From NCBI GenBank assembly GCA_016271365.2, contig CM028136.1, positions 470,020,001 through 470,084,000 of the forward strand: DNA of 64,000 nt. The letters run 5' to 3'. Below the pieces are notes generated by a model, which did not search any database, was not told the origin of the DNA, and was given only the letters and a program-made list of their open reading frames with translations. Positions 21,795-32,519 of this stretch are shown here, piece after piece; positions within the stretch are counted from its first letter, which is position 1; each line of letters starts with the position of its first letter. The stretch is from Neoceratodus forsteri. Its lineage: Eukaryota > Chordata > Ceratodontiformes > Ceratodontidae. The position numbers and the translations under genes were made by a program.

Positions 21795-23029
21795 TGTTAT
21801 GCCTGGGTTATGCCCCCTATCGTCCCACATACACCTCACATACACCTCACACTGTATTCTTGGTCTGTTATACTGTGATACTGCTATTTTGCACTTATAT
21901 ATAGATATGAGCACACATCAGATAAGCATGAGTGCTAGGAATGTGCTTTGCTGCTAAGATATGCTAGTATTGTCATGTATGATTCATTATACCTCATTAT
22001 AAAATGGGCAAAGGATTTCAAGCAATCTGATTGGTTGTTAGCCGTGCATTAGATGTGTCTAATGCACAGCTAAAACTAGAACCCCATTTAGAATACACAG
22101 GCCTTATTAAGTGTATGTTACGGATGTGTATTAGAGTTCTAATGCACAGCTAGGGACTGATGAACTCGGCCTGTGGCCTCATGCCTCACTACGTCCCCCT
22201 AGCTGTGCATTAGAACTGTATAATGCACACCCCATTGTGTCTTATTGCTTACCTATAATACATTTATCTAGATTAGTTTGTCTTTCATAGATATTCCATA
22301 TATAATCTACCTAATCACTGATATGATGACTCTGAGGGATCATCAGTGATTACTGTATTCTTATATTCTTATGTAATTATATATAGTGTGTTTTACACTG
22401 AGATATGCCATGTGTAATAGTGCCCTGTCATCATTTCTCTTTGTCTAAGCAAGCTGACAGAGACAGAAGGCCTTTGTTATGTGTAATGTTTTATACTGTA
22501 TGTAAACTAGAAATGCCACATGTAGTTTGAACTGTCAGCATTTCTTCTGTCCAAGCTATAATGTTAATGGAAGCATATTCTGTCTCATGTGATACTGATT
22601 AGTAATTCTGTCTCCTAAGTCATTATCCAATGGGGAATGACTTAGGACCAATACATATTGTCTCTCACATCTGTAACTATGTTGTAATCTCTGTTGCTAT
22701 GCTGTTATCTGTAGTATTTAGCTATCCGCAACCCACTGTAGCTTCTCTAGAAGGGCAGAGAACTGGAGCATGGGGAGAGATAGAATAAGATCTTAGGGAA
22801 CCTAATATCTACAGTTCTGGAGATTATGTACATTTTCAGGAGAATGGTGAGAAACCCATCTCCCTTGTGATTTTCTCTGTCACATGCTTGGCGTAAGTAA
22901 TATGATAAACTTTATTAGTACTCCTTGCTTGTTTACGAATGTTTCTTGAGAGACTCCAAGACACAAGAATCTGTATTATCATTATTATTATTATTGTTTA
23001 TCCTACACACCAGGAGTGTTTAGACAACA
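21795..23029 (+). repeat. 3' LTR of the retrovirus-like element, interrupted by a MITE
   Basis: This starts TGTTATGCC and ends GACAACA like the 5' LTR at 9771, and matches it throughout except for a 251-base insert at 22003-22253 flanked by TATAA. Without the insert it is about 980 bases, the same as the 5' LTR without its own insert. It is followed directly by GTCA, the target duplication. Confidence 0.9.
22003..22253. mobile_element. MITE-like foldback inserted in the 3' LTR
   Basis: This is absent from the 5' LTR and flanked by TATAA on both sides (21998-22002 and 22254-22258). Inside, AGTTCTAATGCACAGCTAGGG (22135-22155) is inverted at 22197-22217. The centre (GGCCTGTGGCCTCATGCCTC) matches the centre of the element at 54159-54305, and both end in TTATTGCTTAC or TTATTGCTCAC. 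They are members of one non-autonomous family. Confidence 0.75.
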
Positions 23030-23720
23030 GTCAGAGAATACTTTAGAAGAGTAGTAGACTGATATATCCCCGTGGAGATACTTTGCACTCAACAAGAAGT
23101 AGTCTAGACATGAAAATGTGTGTTGTGGGAAGGAGTGGAATGAGAACTCCTTCTTCTTTGGGTAGGCTATTCTCCAGGGATCTGTAAGACCTAGTGAGTG
23201 CATTAGCTCATGTAGAGCTTTTTGCCCTAGTGACAAGGAAAGTCTAGGTTGGCCTGATCTATCTAGATTATTTGATAGGACTTGATTCCAGTATCCCCCA
23301 AGAATTATTGATATCATAGACCCTGTAGCTAGTATTGTCATTAAGTTCACAAAAAAATCAGGATCATCTGAATTGGGACCATAGATGGATCCTAGAACCA
23401 TCTCTGATTGTCCTAAAACAGCCCTTATAATGATACAATGACCCTCAGGGTCAGATATTTCTTGTAGTAGCTGGAATGGTATCCTACGTGCTATAAGTAT
23501 GGCAGTCCCCCTTTTTCAGGAATTAAGTCCCGAGCCAAAAACTTGTCCTACCCAAGTCCTATGAAGAAACTGAATTTGAGTGGGCAGGAGATGTGTCTCC
23601 TGTAGGAAAACTATGTTTGCTTGAATACTACGAAGATGCAGTAAGACTTTTGTTCTCTTAGCCAGTATTTGTGCCCCTTTGGTGTTCTATGAGCAGAAAT
23701 TGTAACCAGTCATTTTAGCT
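23030..23720 (-). pseudogene. L1 ORF2 endonuclease domain
   Basis: On the minus strand, from about 23720, frames give a KRTKVLLHLRSIQANIVFLQETHL start (Gln-Glu-Thr catalytic Glu), then at 23003-23401 VLGSIYGPN, an LGGYWNQVL segment in place of the usual GDFN, SLGLTDPWR, and the TFSCLDYFLLS strand. The final SDH motif has its Asp codon at 23032-23030, exactly at the retroviral insertion, and its His codon at 9766-9764. Loss of the GDFN Asp/Asn and a stop near 23700 show that it was inactive or became so. Confidence 0.85.
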
Positions 23721-24975
23721 GAATAACAGGAAAGGTTACATCCTTGTACAAAACAGTATTAAGAGTTGAAAAGAAAGTGAACAAGGTGACCCATCTACCT
23801 ATGGCAGTCCCTACCCATCCCAAGCCTTTTAGATCCCTTCCCCTCCTCCCAATATTTCCTCCCCATTAAAAAAAAACAAAATAATAATCCCCTGAGCCCC
23901 ATGTGACTGGTTTAAAAAAAGAGGTAATCTTGGTCCCCTGCTGGGGAGTTGATAGTGGAGGCTGTTCCCCCAAATGTAAAGACATGATTGCTTCTTCCGT
24001 GATAACGCAACACAATCCTACGCCCTCCCCAATCCTCCCAAAAAGCCCAGAACAACAACATCTTAAAACCAATTTAAACTCCAGGGGTAACATGAGTAAG
24101 AGAACCCCTTCATGTATTCTAAGCTTTATTATCTTGAGGTGCTTGATAACAAACCACGTCACCATAAGAACAATTAGTAAATTCTGCATAAAGATTAACA
24201 AACATAATATATATTTCCATCAATTGTATAGCATTTAACTTTCAAGAACATGTATTAAAAAAGAAAGGGAAATATTCAGGGGGGGAAGGACAAGGGAAGG
24301 GGGGTGAAGTACCTTCCAGCCTCACATTTTACTAGTAACAAGAACAAAAGCAACTTAGCAATGAGATATGTATCAGGAGCTAGCATGCCTGATTTACATG
24401 GAGGCATATGAAGAGAAATAAAAAACACACACACAAAAAAAAAAAAGTTGTAGATCCATGAGTCCAGGACTAGAACTGGATTTTTGAAGCCAATATGTGA
24501 AGACTGGGTGGCTGATGCATTTCAGAAGAGTTTGTTCACTTGTGGTGCACTTATCGCGGTAGTCGTGTAAATAGGAAGAGGACTGCATGCACCTGAGCAT
24601 GATCGAGCAGCCAGATAGTTCGCATTATCTAGAGATGATGCCTTTTGGATTTTATTCCATAGTCCATGGTTTTGGAGCAGATCAACAGTGTTGGGTATCG
24701 ATCGAGAAGGTGGGGATGGAGAACTATGCTGGCAGGTCTAATTAAGAAGTAATCAGCCATTGTAAAGATATTGGACTAAGGGCCGAGGTTAGACAGTTCT
24801 CATTTATTGGGGTGTTTCTTTGTTAGGAGAATCAAATTTACTCAGTGCCATGCAGACAAACAACTTCTGTAAACTCAGAATATTAGCGGAACAAAGCAAT
24901 TTGCCAACAGATCTCCAATGAAACTGCAACACCATTGCAGAGCATCATCAAGACAATACCCTTGAGATTGCAGGC
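23721..24975 (-). other. L1 inter-ORF region, low complexity
   Basis: Between the ORF1 C-terminus and the ORF2 start there are more than 1.2 kb without a convincing domain, including poly-A/T runs at 23868-23880 and 24425-24447. This is longer than a usual L1 spacer, so a further unrecognised insertion or duplicated segment is possible. Confidence 0.4.
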
Positions 24976-25800
24976 TCAACAATGAGCAAACAAGTCTAGA
25001 AACATGATGGCTAGGTTGTCAACAGCTTGTTCTGCATTTTCAAATGATCTGCAGCTACTCTGATATTGGACAGACAGTTTAGCGGGGTAAATCATTCTAG
25101 ATTTAATTCTGGCGGCAATTATTTCATTACTGATGGGTGGTATTTGGCCCGTTTCTGCCTGGTGGCCTCCGGTAAGTCTTGTGAGATTCTCAACTGGGCA
25201 TCCTCCCATTTTATTTCCTGCAGCTCCTTAATCTTGATCAGGATATGCTGCCGATCTATGAAGCTCAAGAGATGGATGATAAACTGCCTAGGTTTGGCCC
25301 TGAGAGGGGGTCTGGGCTTTAATGATCTGTGAGTCCGTTCCACTTGATAGGTGGTGGAATGCGGCGGAGGGCCTGCGGTTTTCGCCAAAAGCTTCTGTTT
25401 AAATAAAACTGTGGAGGATTCTTCTGCTTCTTCAGGCAGACCAAAAATAACTAGGTTGGTTCTCCTATTCTGACCCTTGAGGTCTGCCAATTTTGCTTCC
25501 ACCTTAATCAGCTTTTGTCTGAACGCCACAATTTCTGGATTTAATCGAGCCTGCCCGCCTTCTAATGAAGTCGTTCATGCTGAGACATCAGAAATCTTAG
25601 TTTCTTTTAAGTCAGTCTGCATATTTTTAAGGTCTGAGGCAATCTCTAGAAGGGCTTGTTCAAGTGGTTCCATTTCGGCAAGATATCTATCTTCTGACAA
25701 GGGTGCAGAACTGATAGTTGATGTTGGATTTTTGGTGTTAGATGTGGCCTGGGTTTTTGATCACTTGGCAGTTTTGTCCTGTGTTTGAGGAGGTGTAAGT
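24976..25800 (-). pseudogene. L1 ORF1-like RNA-binding protein, broken
   Basis: The open piece at 25119-25529 reads VEAKLADLKGQNRRTNLVIF followed by GLPEEAEES: the end of a coiled coil and the start of the L1 ORF1 RNA-recognition domain. It goes on to VERTHRSLKPRPPLRAKPRQ and LLSFIDRQHIL, as expected for this domain. The frame then shifts to 24976-25209 for the C-terminal domain (ARIKSRMIYPAKLSVQYQ, then SFENAEQAVDNL). The N-terminal coiled coil continues above 25529 to about 25800 (EMEPLEQALLEIASDLKNM) with one stop near 25575. ORF1p of this type is a trimeric nucleic-acid chaperone that coats the L1 RNA. Confidence 0.8.
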
Positions 25801-26025
25801 GCTGGGAGGGCCTGGTGCATTTCAACTTCTATTACAAATCTTGGAGGTTTTGAGAGATTTTCCCCATTTAGATGGCACTCGCTGGTTCCTCCGAGCTGTA
25901 AGATGTTGCGATGTTCGCTTGATAAAGAGTTTTGTTGTCAGAAAAATTTTAAATTGAGGGCTTTTAGAGGTGCGAGAGCAGAGCAGTTGAGTGTCTTCTC
26001 AGGGAGAAAGCATCACGTGGTCTCA

Positions 26026-26215
26026 TGGGCAGCTTTTCTGAATGGGAATTCCTCCATCACGTGACACACTGTAATGAAATTATGGGCGGTTTTCACAGAA
26101 ATGCATTGCACTATATGGAGCAAGAAAGATTCTCCTGGAAGTAAGGCACCCACATATTAGGTTACATGATATCACCATAACTATGTAACATGATGAATCT
26201 CTGTAAAGCAGCAGC
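26026..26215. mobile_element. Outer half of the right arm of the large foldback element
   Basis: This is the reverse complement of about 5850-6016: for example GGAATTCCTCCATCACGTGA against TCACGTCATGGAGGAATTCC, and GCAAGAAAGATTCTCCTGG against CAGGGGAATCTTTCTTGC. Together with 6195-6358 it restores one continuous right arm, which shows that everything between 6359 and 26025 is inserted DNA. Confidence 0.85.
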
Positions 26216-26759
26216 GTAAAAATCTGTTGAGAACTCTGACCTATATTTTTTAATGCTATGTTACAACCTCCTTTACTTACATCCTGACTAGAATGATATG
26301 AGAATTTCCAGTAGTTGAGTCTGCTGTACTACGTTTTTTCATGTGTGAAATAATGAAAGGAGCATTCCTTTTAAATTGGTGCTGACCAGGTCTTTGTCAT
26401 TGTTTTCCTCTGCTTTTCTCCATCACATCAGTTAGTTGTTATATATCACTTATGTTGTAAATTAACAGTTATGCAGCAGGCAGTGTTTTATGACACCACA
26501 GAACAATATTTATTGAAAAGCAGCTGCAAATAAATACAAACTTGGTCAGAACAATATTGAAAGGCATGCTTATTTTTTTCATGCATAAAAAAAGTAGTCA
26601 ACTAAGTAAAGCAGACAGAAATTGTGAAAAGAAGTGTATCATTCAAGTCACGACTCGGAGGTAACTAGTGGCTGTAGCAATGTAAAGTAGCATAAAAAAA
26701 GTACAGTTCAAAATTGTCACAACATTCTTGCAATGCTGCTTTAATTGATAATGTTAGTA
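26216..26759. other. AT-rich DNA, no gene seen
   Basis: This stretch follows the foldback arm. It may be unique DNA or the distal flank of the transposon. No ORF or repeat was recognised. Confidence 0.4.
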
Positions 26760-26799
26760 TGACATCATGAGCTCACAATCACACAACACACAAAATGCA

Positions 26800-27450
26800 T
26801 CCCCAGAATTAGTGGCGCACTCAGTCATGTGCTCAGTGTTGGCACAGAGTCCCCAGATTTTTTCTGCATGCCCAAAATGCATCCGCCTTGTGTCCAGAAA
26901 ATTGACAAGTGGTAACACAGTGAAATGGGAGTGATTCAGCACAAAGTCCCCCCAGAATTAATAGCACACTCAGTCATGTGAGCAGTGGTGGCACAAAGTC
27001 CCCAGATTTTTTCTGCATGCCCAAAATGCATCCACCTTGTGTCCAGAAAATTGACAAGAGGTAACACAGTGAAATTGAAGCATTTCAGTACATTCAAATT
27101 TCTCCAGAATTAATGGCACACTCAGTCACGTGCGCAGTGGCGGCACAGAGTCCCCAGATTTTTTCTCCATGCCCAAAATGCATCCACCTTGTGTCCAGCA
27201 AATTGACAAGTGGTAACACAGTGAAATGGGAGTGTTTCAGCACATATAAAATCCACCAAAATTAATGGCGCACTCAGTCATGCACGCAGTGGTGGCACAG
27301 AGTCCCCAGATTAATTCTACATGCCCAAAATGCATACGCCTTGTGTTCATAAAATTGACACGTGGTAACAAAGTGAAATGGGAGCATTTCAGCACATTCA
27401 AAGTCCCACAGAATAAAATGATGACCGTGAGTGTACGGTTGCTGGCCCAA
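26800..27450 (+). repeat. Minisatellite, unit about 150 bp, four to five copies
   Basis: The anchor CCCCAGATT starts at 26851, 27000, 27152 and 27304, giving steps of 149, 152 and 152. Each unit also has CACTCAGTCATGTG-type, CCCAAAATGCAT, CCTTGTGTCCAG and GGTAACACAGTGAAATGGG words. A partial fifth unit ends near 27415. The reverse complement gives near-identical short ORFs in each unit (LPLVNFLDTRRMHFGHAE), which are repeat products and not genes. Confidence 0.9.
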
Positions 27451-27504
27451 TGTGTTCTGCAAGGCAATTTGAGCAAATGCAATGTGATCATCTCAACTGG
27501 TAAT

Positions 27505-28280
27505 ATTGTTGGGGACTAGTTAGGAAGGTAAGCTACGCTTTCTACAGAAAGTTTCACTTTTTCTTATTGACATTAAGAAGAGATTTGCAGGATTCCATTA
27601 AAGTGTAGTAATTTTATAACCAGAGGGGGTGAAATACAACTGAAGTTGCTTGATTCCTGTACTAGAGACCTAGGATTTGGAAGGATATTTGTGCAACATT
27701 TTAGAAGTGTCCTGCTGGCTGAGCAGTGAGTTTATCCCTGGTTTCAGATAAGGGTTTGTGTATTAGAATCAGACATAGCAAAGTGCCTTCACTGAAAGGC
27801 CTGCTTACATCACAGGTGTCACTAGTCAATCAATTGATTCTGGGTGGGGCTTTTATCACTGAGCTGTCTTAGGCAAACTACACAGTGAGAAGCCAGTCAG
27901 AAAAGACTTGTCTGCTTCTGTTGGAAGCTGAGAAACTTGCTATACTGCAGAGAACAAACTAGAACGCATTTGAGGAACTGGGAACCTGGTAAGACATAAC
28001 ATTGTTGGGGACTAGTTAGGAAGGTAAGCTACGCTTTCTACAGAAAGTTTCATTTTTTCTTATTGGCATTAAGAAGAGAATTGCAGGATTCCATTAAAGT
28101 GTAGTAATTTTATAACCAGAAGGGGTGAAATACAACTGAAGTTGCTTGATTCCTGAGCTAGAGACCTAGGATTTGGAAGGATCTTTGTGCAACATTTTAG
28201 AAGTGTCCTGCTGGCTGAACAGTGAGTTCATTTTTATCCCTGGACTCAGTAGAGTGGTTTGTATAGGAGCAGTGGTCTAG
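27505..28280 (+). repeat. Two tandem 5' units of the CR1 element
   Basis: A block beginning ATTGTTGGGGACTAGTTAGG starts at 27505 and again at 28001, 496 bases apart. The copies match for about 250 bases with few differences (AAGCTACGCTTTCTACAGAA, TTTTATAACCAGA, GTGTCCTGCTGGCTGA). The arrangement directly upstream of the CR1 ORF1 resembles the tandem promoter monomers of some LINEs. The text between the repeats (27740-28000) occurs once. The second copy leads without interruption into the ORF1 leader. Confidence 0.75.
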
Positions 28281-28584
28281 TAAATTGAGGTGTTGGTTGA
28301 CTTACTATAAAGGGCAGTACTCACCAGGGTGGTGGAGCAGTGGTGTATTAGATTGCTTCTAACAGTCACCAGTGGTTGTGGCCTACCACCCACCCTTCCC
28401 CTCACCCACCACTCAGGCGTGGTATTTCCTTTATGGCCAAGGTTCTGGCATCACTTCCTCAATGGGTCTTGGGGCAGAACTGTCATATTATTAATAACCC
28501 AGCACAGTGCATAAAGGGTAAGTACACACACACACACAAAAAATATTATTACTCATTGTACAGTATATTATAAGGAAGGGTGAC

Positions 28585-29502
28585 ATGTGGGGAGTGGTGC
28601 AATGCACTGGCTGTGGGGCAGCAGTTTTCCAGGAGACATTCTGTAACCTGCATTGCTGCCCTATTTGCAGGCATCTGTCAGCTCTGAGGGAGGAGGTTGC
28701 CCACCTCCAGGCTGAACTGTCAAGGACTAATGAGGCCTCCCCCACCCAAAGAGCACCAGTTCCACAACCACTGCCTCAGAGGTTGACATGTGTGAAGAGC
28801 AGATGGACCACAGTAGGTTCTGGGAGGGTGAGGGTGGTGGAACAGAGGCGTAGCCCCTGAGTTGTACCTCTACACAAATCATATGTCAGTCTGGCAAACC
28901 AAGGTTCCCCTATGATGGCACCCTCAGTGGAGACCAAGAAGAATGCTGGGGACATCCACAAGGGAGACCCACAAAAGAGTGGCAAGGGACACCACAGGGG
29001 AAAGAAACATCTTGTGATAGGAGACTCAATTGTCAGGGGTGTAGACCTGGGGAAGGGAGAGGAGAGGGAAGTAAGGCACCTGCCTGGTGCCATGGCTTGG
29101 AGGGACAGGAAGCAAATCCTCAGGATTGCAGAAGCAGCATCACAGGAGAGGGAACTAGATATCATTGTCCACCTCGGGACAAATGACCTAGCTAGGCATG
29201 AGATCAGTGCAGTGCAGGATGAATTTATGGAGTTGGGGAGGTGCCTCAGACAGGTAGCAAGCACGGTAACCTTCTCAGAGGTGCTGCCAGTCTATGGCAG
29301 GGGTGAGGCTAAGGTACTGCACACCATGCAGTTTAATGAATGGTTGCAAAACTGGTGCAGAGCACAGGGCTTTGGCTTCCTTGGGGACTGGGGGTCCACC
29401 TGGAGAGATGAAGGTCTATACTGGCATGATGGTCTGCATCTGTCCAGGAAGAGAAACAAGCTCATAGGTGACAGGTTTAAAGGCTTCCTTGCAAGCTTTT
29501 AA
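28585..29502 (+). pseudogene. CR1 ORF1 with SGNH esterase domain, one in-frame TGA
   Basis: A single frame runs from 28585 to 29502 with only one stop, the TGA at 28858-28860. Before it, residues about 1-30 hold six Cys residues arranged as CTGCG, CNLHCCPICRHL, a zinc-finger-like start, followed by a short coiled coil (LREEVAHLQAEL). After it, numbered from the ATG at 28912, comes an esterase fold of the SGNH hydrolase type: VIGDSIVRG with Ser39, VHLGTNDL (block III, residues 87-93) and WHDGLHLSRK with Asp173 and His176. The catalytic triad is intact. CR1 and some related LINEs are known to encode such an ORF1 protein, which probably binds the element RNA and lipids. Restoring one codon would open the whole ORF, so this copy is young. 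CGA to TGA would explain the stop. Confidence 0.8.
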
Positions 29503-29689
29503 ACTAGCCAAGGTGGGAGGTTCTGATAGGAAACTGGAAAGTTCAAGCCTCCTCCCACAAAACATGGCAGGTAGTAGGGTAAACACTGAGGTACAGAGCT
29601 TGACAGAGGGCAGGACAGGGGTAAATGGAATAATAGGCAAGGGCAATAAGAGCAGGGATGGGGTAAAAAATGATAAAGCCAAAATTAAA

Positions 29690-30390
29690 TGGAGTGCAAT
29701 GAGTACCAATGCCCGTAGTCTGGGAAACAAGCTTCCAGAGCTACTAGCCCTGATGGAAGAGGAACACTTGGATATTGTGGCAGTCACAGAAACATGGTAC
29801 ATGGAGAACCATCACTGGGATGTCAACATACCAGGGTACACAATCTACAGAAGGTACAGGGAGGGTAAAAGAGGAGGTGGAGTGGCTTTCTACATAAGGG
29901 AAGGGATCAAAGCTACAGAACTAAAAAGTAAAGGGGAGGACAAGAGGCACTCTGGGTCACCTTGGAGATAGGGAATGGCATCACAATCCACACAGGGGTT
30001 GTATACAGACCCCCATCTCAAGGGGAGGAAATGGACAAGAAAATGATAGAGGGCATTCTCAAAATGAATGAAAAAGAAGAGATACTGTTGATGGGGGACC
30101 TGAATATGCCAGATGTTAACTGGACAACATGGACTGCAGCCACATCCAAGAGCAGGGTCATTCTCGATGCCCTACAGGGGGCATGCCTTAGATAGCTAGT
30201 GGTGGAACCCACTCTGGAGGGAGCAATATTAGACCTGGTACTCTCAAATGGAGAGAGGATCACAAGTTTAAAAGTCAGTAGACATCTGGGAACTAGCGAC
30301 CACTGCACAGTGCACTTCACAATAAACACAACCATGGAGACAAGCCATGCAAAGACAAAGATACTGGACTTTAGAAGGGCTGACTTTGGC
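29690..30390 (+). pseudogene. CR1 ORF2 endonuclease domain
   Basis: APE-type endonuclease motifs occur in order: STNARSLGNKLPEL (Asn), DIVAVTETW (catalytic Glu), GGGVAFYIREGIKATE, then after a frameshift near 29950 VVYRPPSQ, LLMGDLNMPDVNW (Asp and Asn), AILDLVLSNGERI and GTSDHCTVHF (Ser-Asp-His). All catalytic residues are present. The TAG at 30193-30195 lies where related copies have Gln. The domain nicks the target to prime reverse transcription. Confidence 0.85.
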
Positions 30391-31560
30391 ATAATGGGTG
30401 AATACCAGAGGGATGCATTAGCAAATGGCCAGAAAGGAGGGGTGGAAGAACAATGGAGAAAAATCAAAACTGCCATCATGGAGGCAACAAGCCTTTGTGT
30501 GAAACAAATAAAGAAAACAAAGCAGAATAAAAAAACACTATGGTTCTCAAAAGAGGTGTCAGGGAAGGTTAAGGATAAAAAGGCTGCATTCAAAAATTAT
30601 AAGGAATCACAGAAGAAGCGCGACAGGGAACTGTATCAATTAAAGCAGAAAGAAGTGGGGAAGGCAGTCAGAAAAGCAAAGGACCAAACCGAGGAAAAAA
30701 TAGCCAACTCAGTTAAGAAGGGGGATAAAACCTTTTATAGGTACACTAGGGAGCATAGAAAGGTTAAGGGAGGGATAGTGAAGATCAATAAAGGAGAGGG
30801 GAGGTGGGCAGAGGGAGACAGTGAAAAGGCAGAGATACTGAATGAATACTTTTGCTCAGTATTCACAAAAGAAGAAGAGGAGGAGTTACCTAAACCAAAC
30901 AATAGAAGCACTCTGAGTAGTGGGGTTGACACCAGTCCATTTACAGAAGAAAGAGTCCTGACAGAACTCCTAAAACTCAAGGTGGACAAAGCAATGGGGC
31001 CTGACGGGATTCACCCTAGAATCCTAAAAGAGCTAAGGGAGGAACTAGTGACACCACTAACCACACTTTTTAACAAATCATGGGAAGATGGGGTGGTACC
31101 TGAGGACTGGAGGAAGGCAGATGTGATTCCCCTTCACAAAAGTGGGAGCAAGGCAGAAGCAGGAAACTACAGACCTGTTAGTTTGACCTCAGTGGTAGGG
31201 AAAATGATGGAATCACTTCTGAAAGAAAGAATTGTTCAGTACCTAGAGGCCAGTGGGGCACAGGACCCAAAGCAGCATGGATGCACAGCAGGAAGGTCAT
31301 GTCAGATGAATCTAATCGATTTCTTTGACTGGGTGACCAAAGTAATAGACCAGGGAGGGGCTGTGGATATGGCCTACCTAGACTTTAGCAAGGCATTTGA
31401 AACAGTCCTGTACAAAAGATTAATAATCAAGTTAGCCAGCCTGGGAGTGGGTCCCAGGGTGGTAGCCTGGGTAGCAAACTGGCTGCACAACAGGACACAG
31501 AAGGTAATAGTGAATGGAACACATTCTGAAGAAAGGAGGGTTACTAGTGGAGTACCTTAG
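30199..31560 (+). pseudogene. CR1 ORF2 linker and reverse transcriptase, ends at TAG
   Basis: This is a 453-codon open stretch. It starts inside the endonuclease (AILDLVLSNG), passes a basic linker (ILDFRRADFGIMGEYQRDAL, then many Lys/Arg) and enters RT: LKVDKAMGPDGIHPRILKEL, DVIPLHKSGSKAEAGNYRPV, SLTSVVGKMMESLLKERI, QHGCTAGRSCQMNLIDFFDW, motif A MAYLDFSKAFETVL at about 31369-31410, and motif B VTSGVP. It stops at TAG (31558-31560) where Gln of VPQGS is expected. The same frame goes on with GSVLDPVLFNV and motif C CLFADDTKIC at 31630-31662. Motif A Asp and motif C Asp-Asp are intact. Confidence 0.9.
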
Positions 31561-31762
31561 GGCTCAGTACTGGATCCAGTCCTCTTTAACGTCTTAATAG
31601 GTGACATTGCAGAGGGTCTGGAAGGAAAGGTATGCCTCTTTGCAGATGACACAAAGATCTGTAACAGAGTTGATACACAAGGGGGGTAGAAAGGATGAGA
31701 AGGGACTTGGCAAGGTTGGAGAAATGGTCAGACATATGGCAACTTAGATTCAATGCAAAGAA

Positions 31763-32455
31763 GTGCAAGTAATGCACCTGGGAAATAAAAATCCAGGAGA
31801 AGAGTACACAATAGCAGGGGAGGTACTAACAACAACAATAATGGAATGGGATCTGGGTGTAATCATATCAGATGACCTAAAGGTGGGTAAGCAATGTGAA
31901 AAGTCGGTAAGGAGAGCCAGGGGGATACTGGGATGCATAGGAAGGGGCATCAAAAGTAGAAAAAAGGAAGTGGTTATCCCTCTGTACAGACAGTTGGTGA
32001 AACCCCATCTGGAGTACTGCATGCAGTTTTGGAGACCTCATCTATGCAAGGACATAGACAGGATGGAAGCAGTCCAGAGGAGGGCAACTAAAATGGTGCA
32101 GGGTCTACATCAGAAACCATATGAAGAGAGACTGAGAGAGCTTAATATGTATACCCTTGATGAAAGGAGTGACAGAGGGGACATGATGGAAACTTTTAAG
32201 TACCTCAAGGGAATCAACAAAGTCCAGGAGGGTAGCATCTTTCAGAAAAAGAGATGTGTAAGAAAAAAGGGGCACAATTTAAAGTTGGGGGGGGGACAGC
32301 TCAGGGGTAATGTGAGGAAATTCTTTTTCACGGAGAGAGTGGTGGATGCATGGAACTGCCTTTGTGGAGAGGTTGTGGGGTCTAAAACAGTGGGGGAATT
32401 CAAACATGCATGGGACAGACATAAGGCAATTATAGTGGGTGGTTGCAGGAAGTAG
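31763..32455 (+). pseudogene. CR1 ORF2 C-terminal domain
   Basis: A frameshift near 31675 puts the thumb and C-terminal domain in this frame. Seen here are LGNKNPGEEYTIAG, WDLGVIISDDLKVGKQCEKS, the RQLVKPHLEYCMQFWRPHL stretch, [10 protein letters not shown] and the end FFTERVVDAWNCLCGEVVGS, KTVGEFKHAWDRH. The usual WNSLP of the last motif is changed to WNCLC here. The ORF closes about 110 bases before the CR1 3' repeat, as in the other copies. Confidence 0.85.
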
Positions 32456-32519
32456 GCTATTGGTTAACTAGAATCTGTGGCTTATCCAATAGGTAGAGAA
32501 ATGGGCAAACTGGGTTGGC

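Larger units (their letters stand above)
23030..26025 (-). mobile_element. L1-clade LINE, 5' part (5' UTR, ORF1, endonuclease)
   Basis: This is the 5' half of the L1 whose 3' half is at 6359-9770. From right to left on the minus strand come the 5' UTR, ORF1 (about 25800-24980), a spacer, and ORF2 endonuclease (about 23720-23030). The endonuclease stops at the retroviral insertion within its SDH motif and resumes at 9766 in the same frame. The right border is the target duplication TGGGCAGCTTTT at 26026-26037. Confidence 0.9.

Noticed and set aside
26754..27491. A family of similar 60-85 codon proteins (MRRMHFGH-like).
   Set aside because: They arise from one frame of the 150-bp minisatellite; no domain and no start or splice context.
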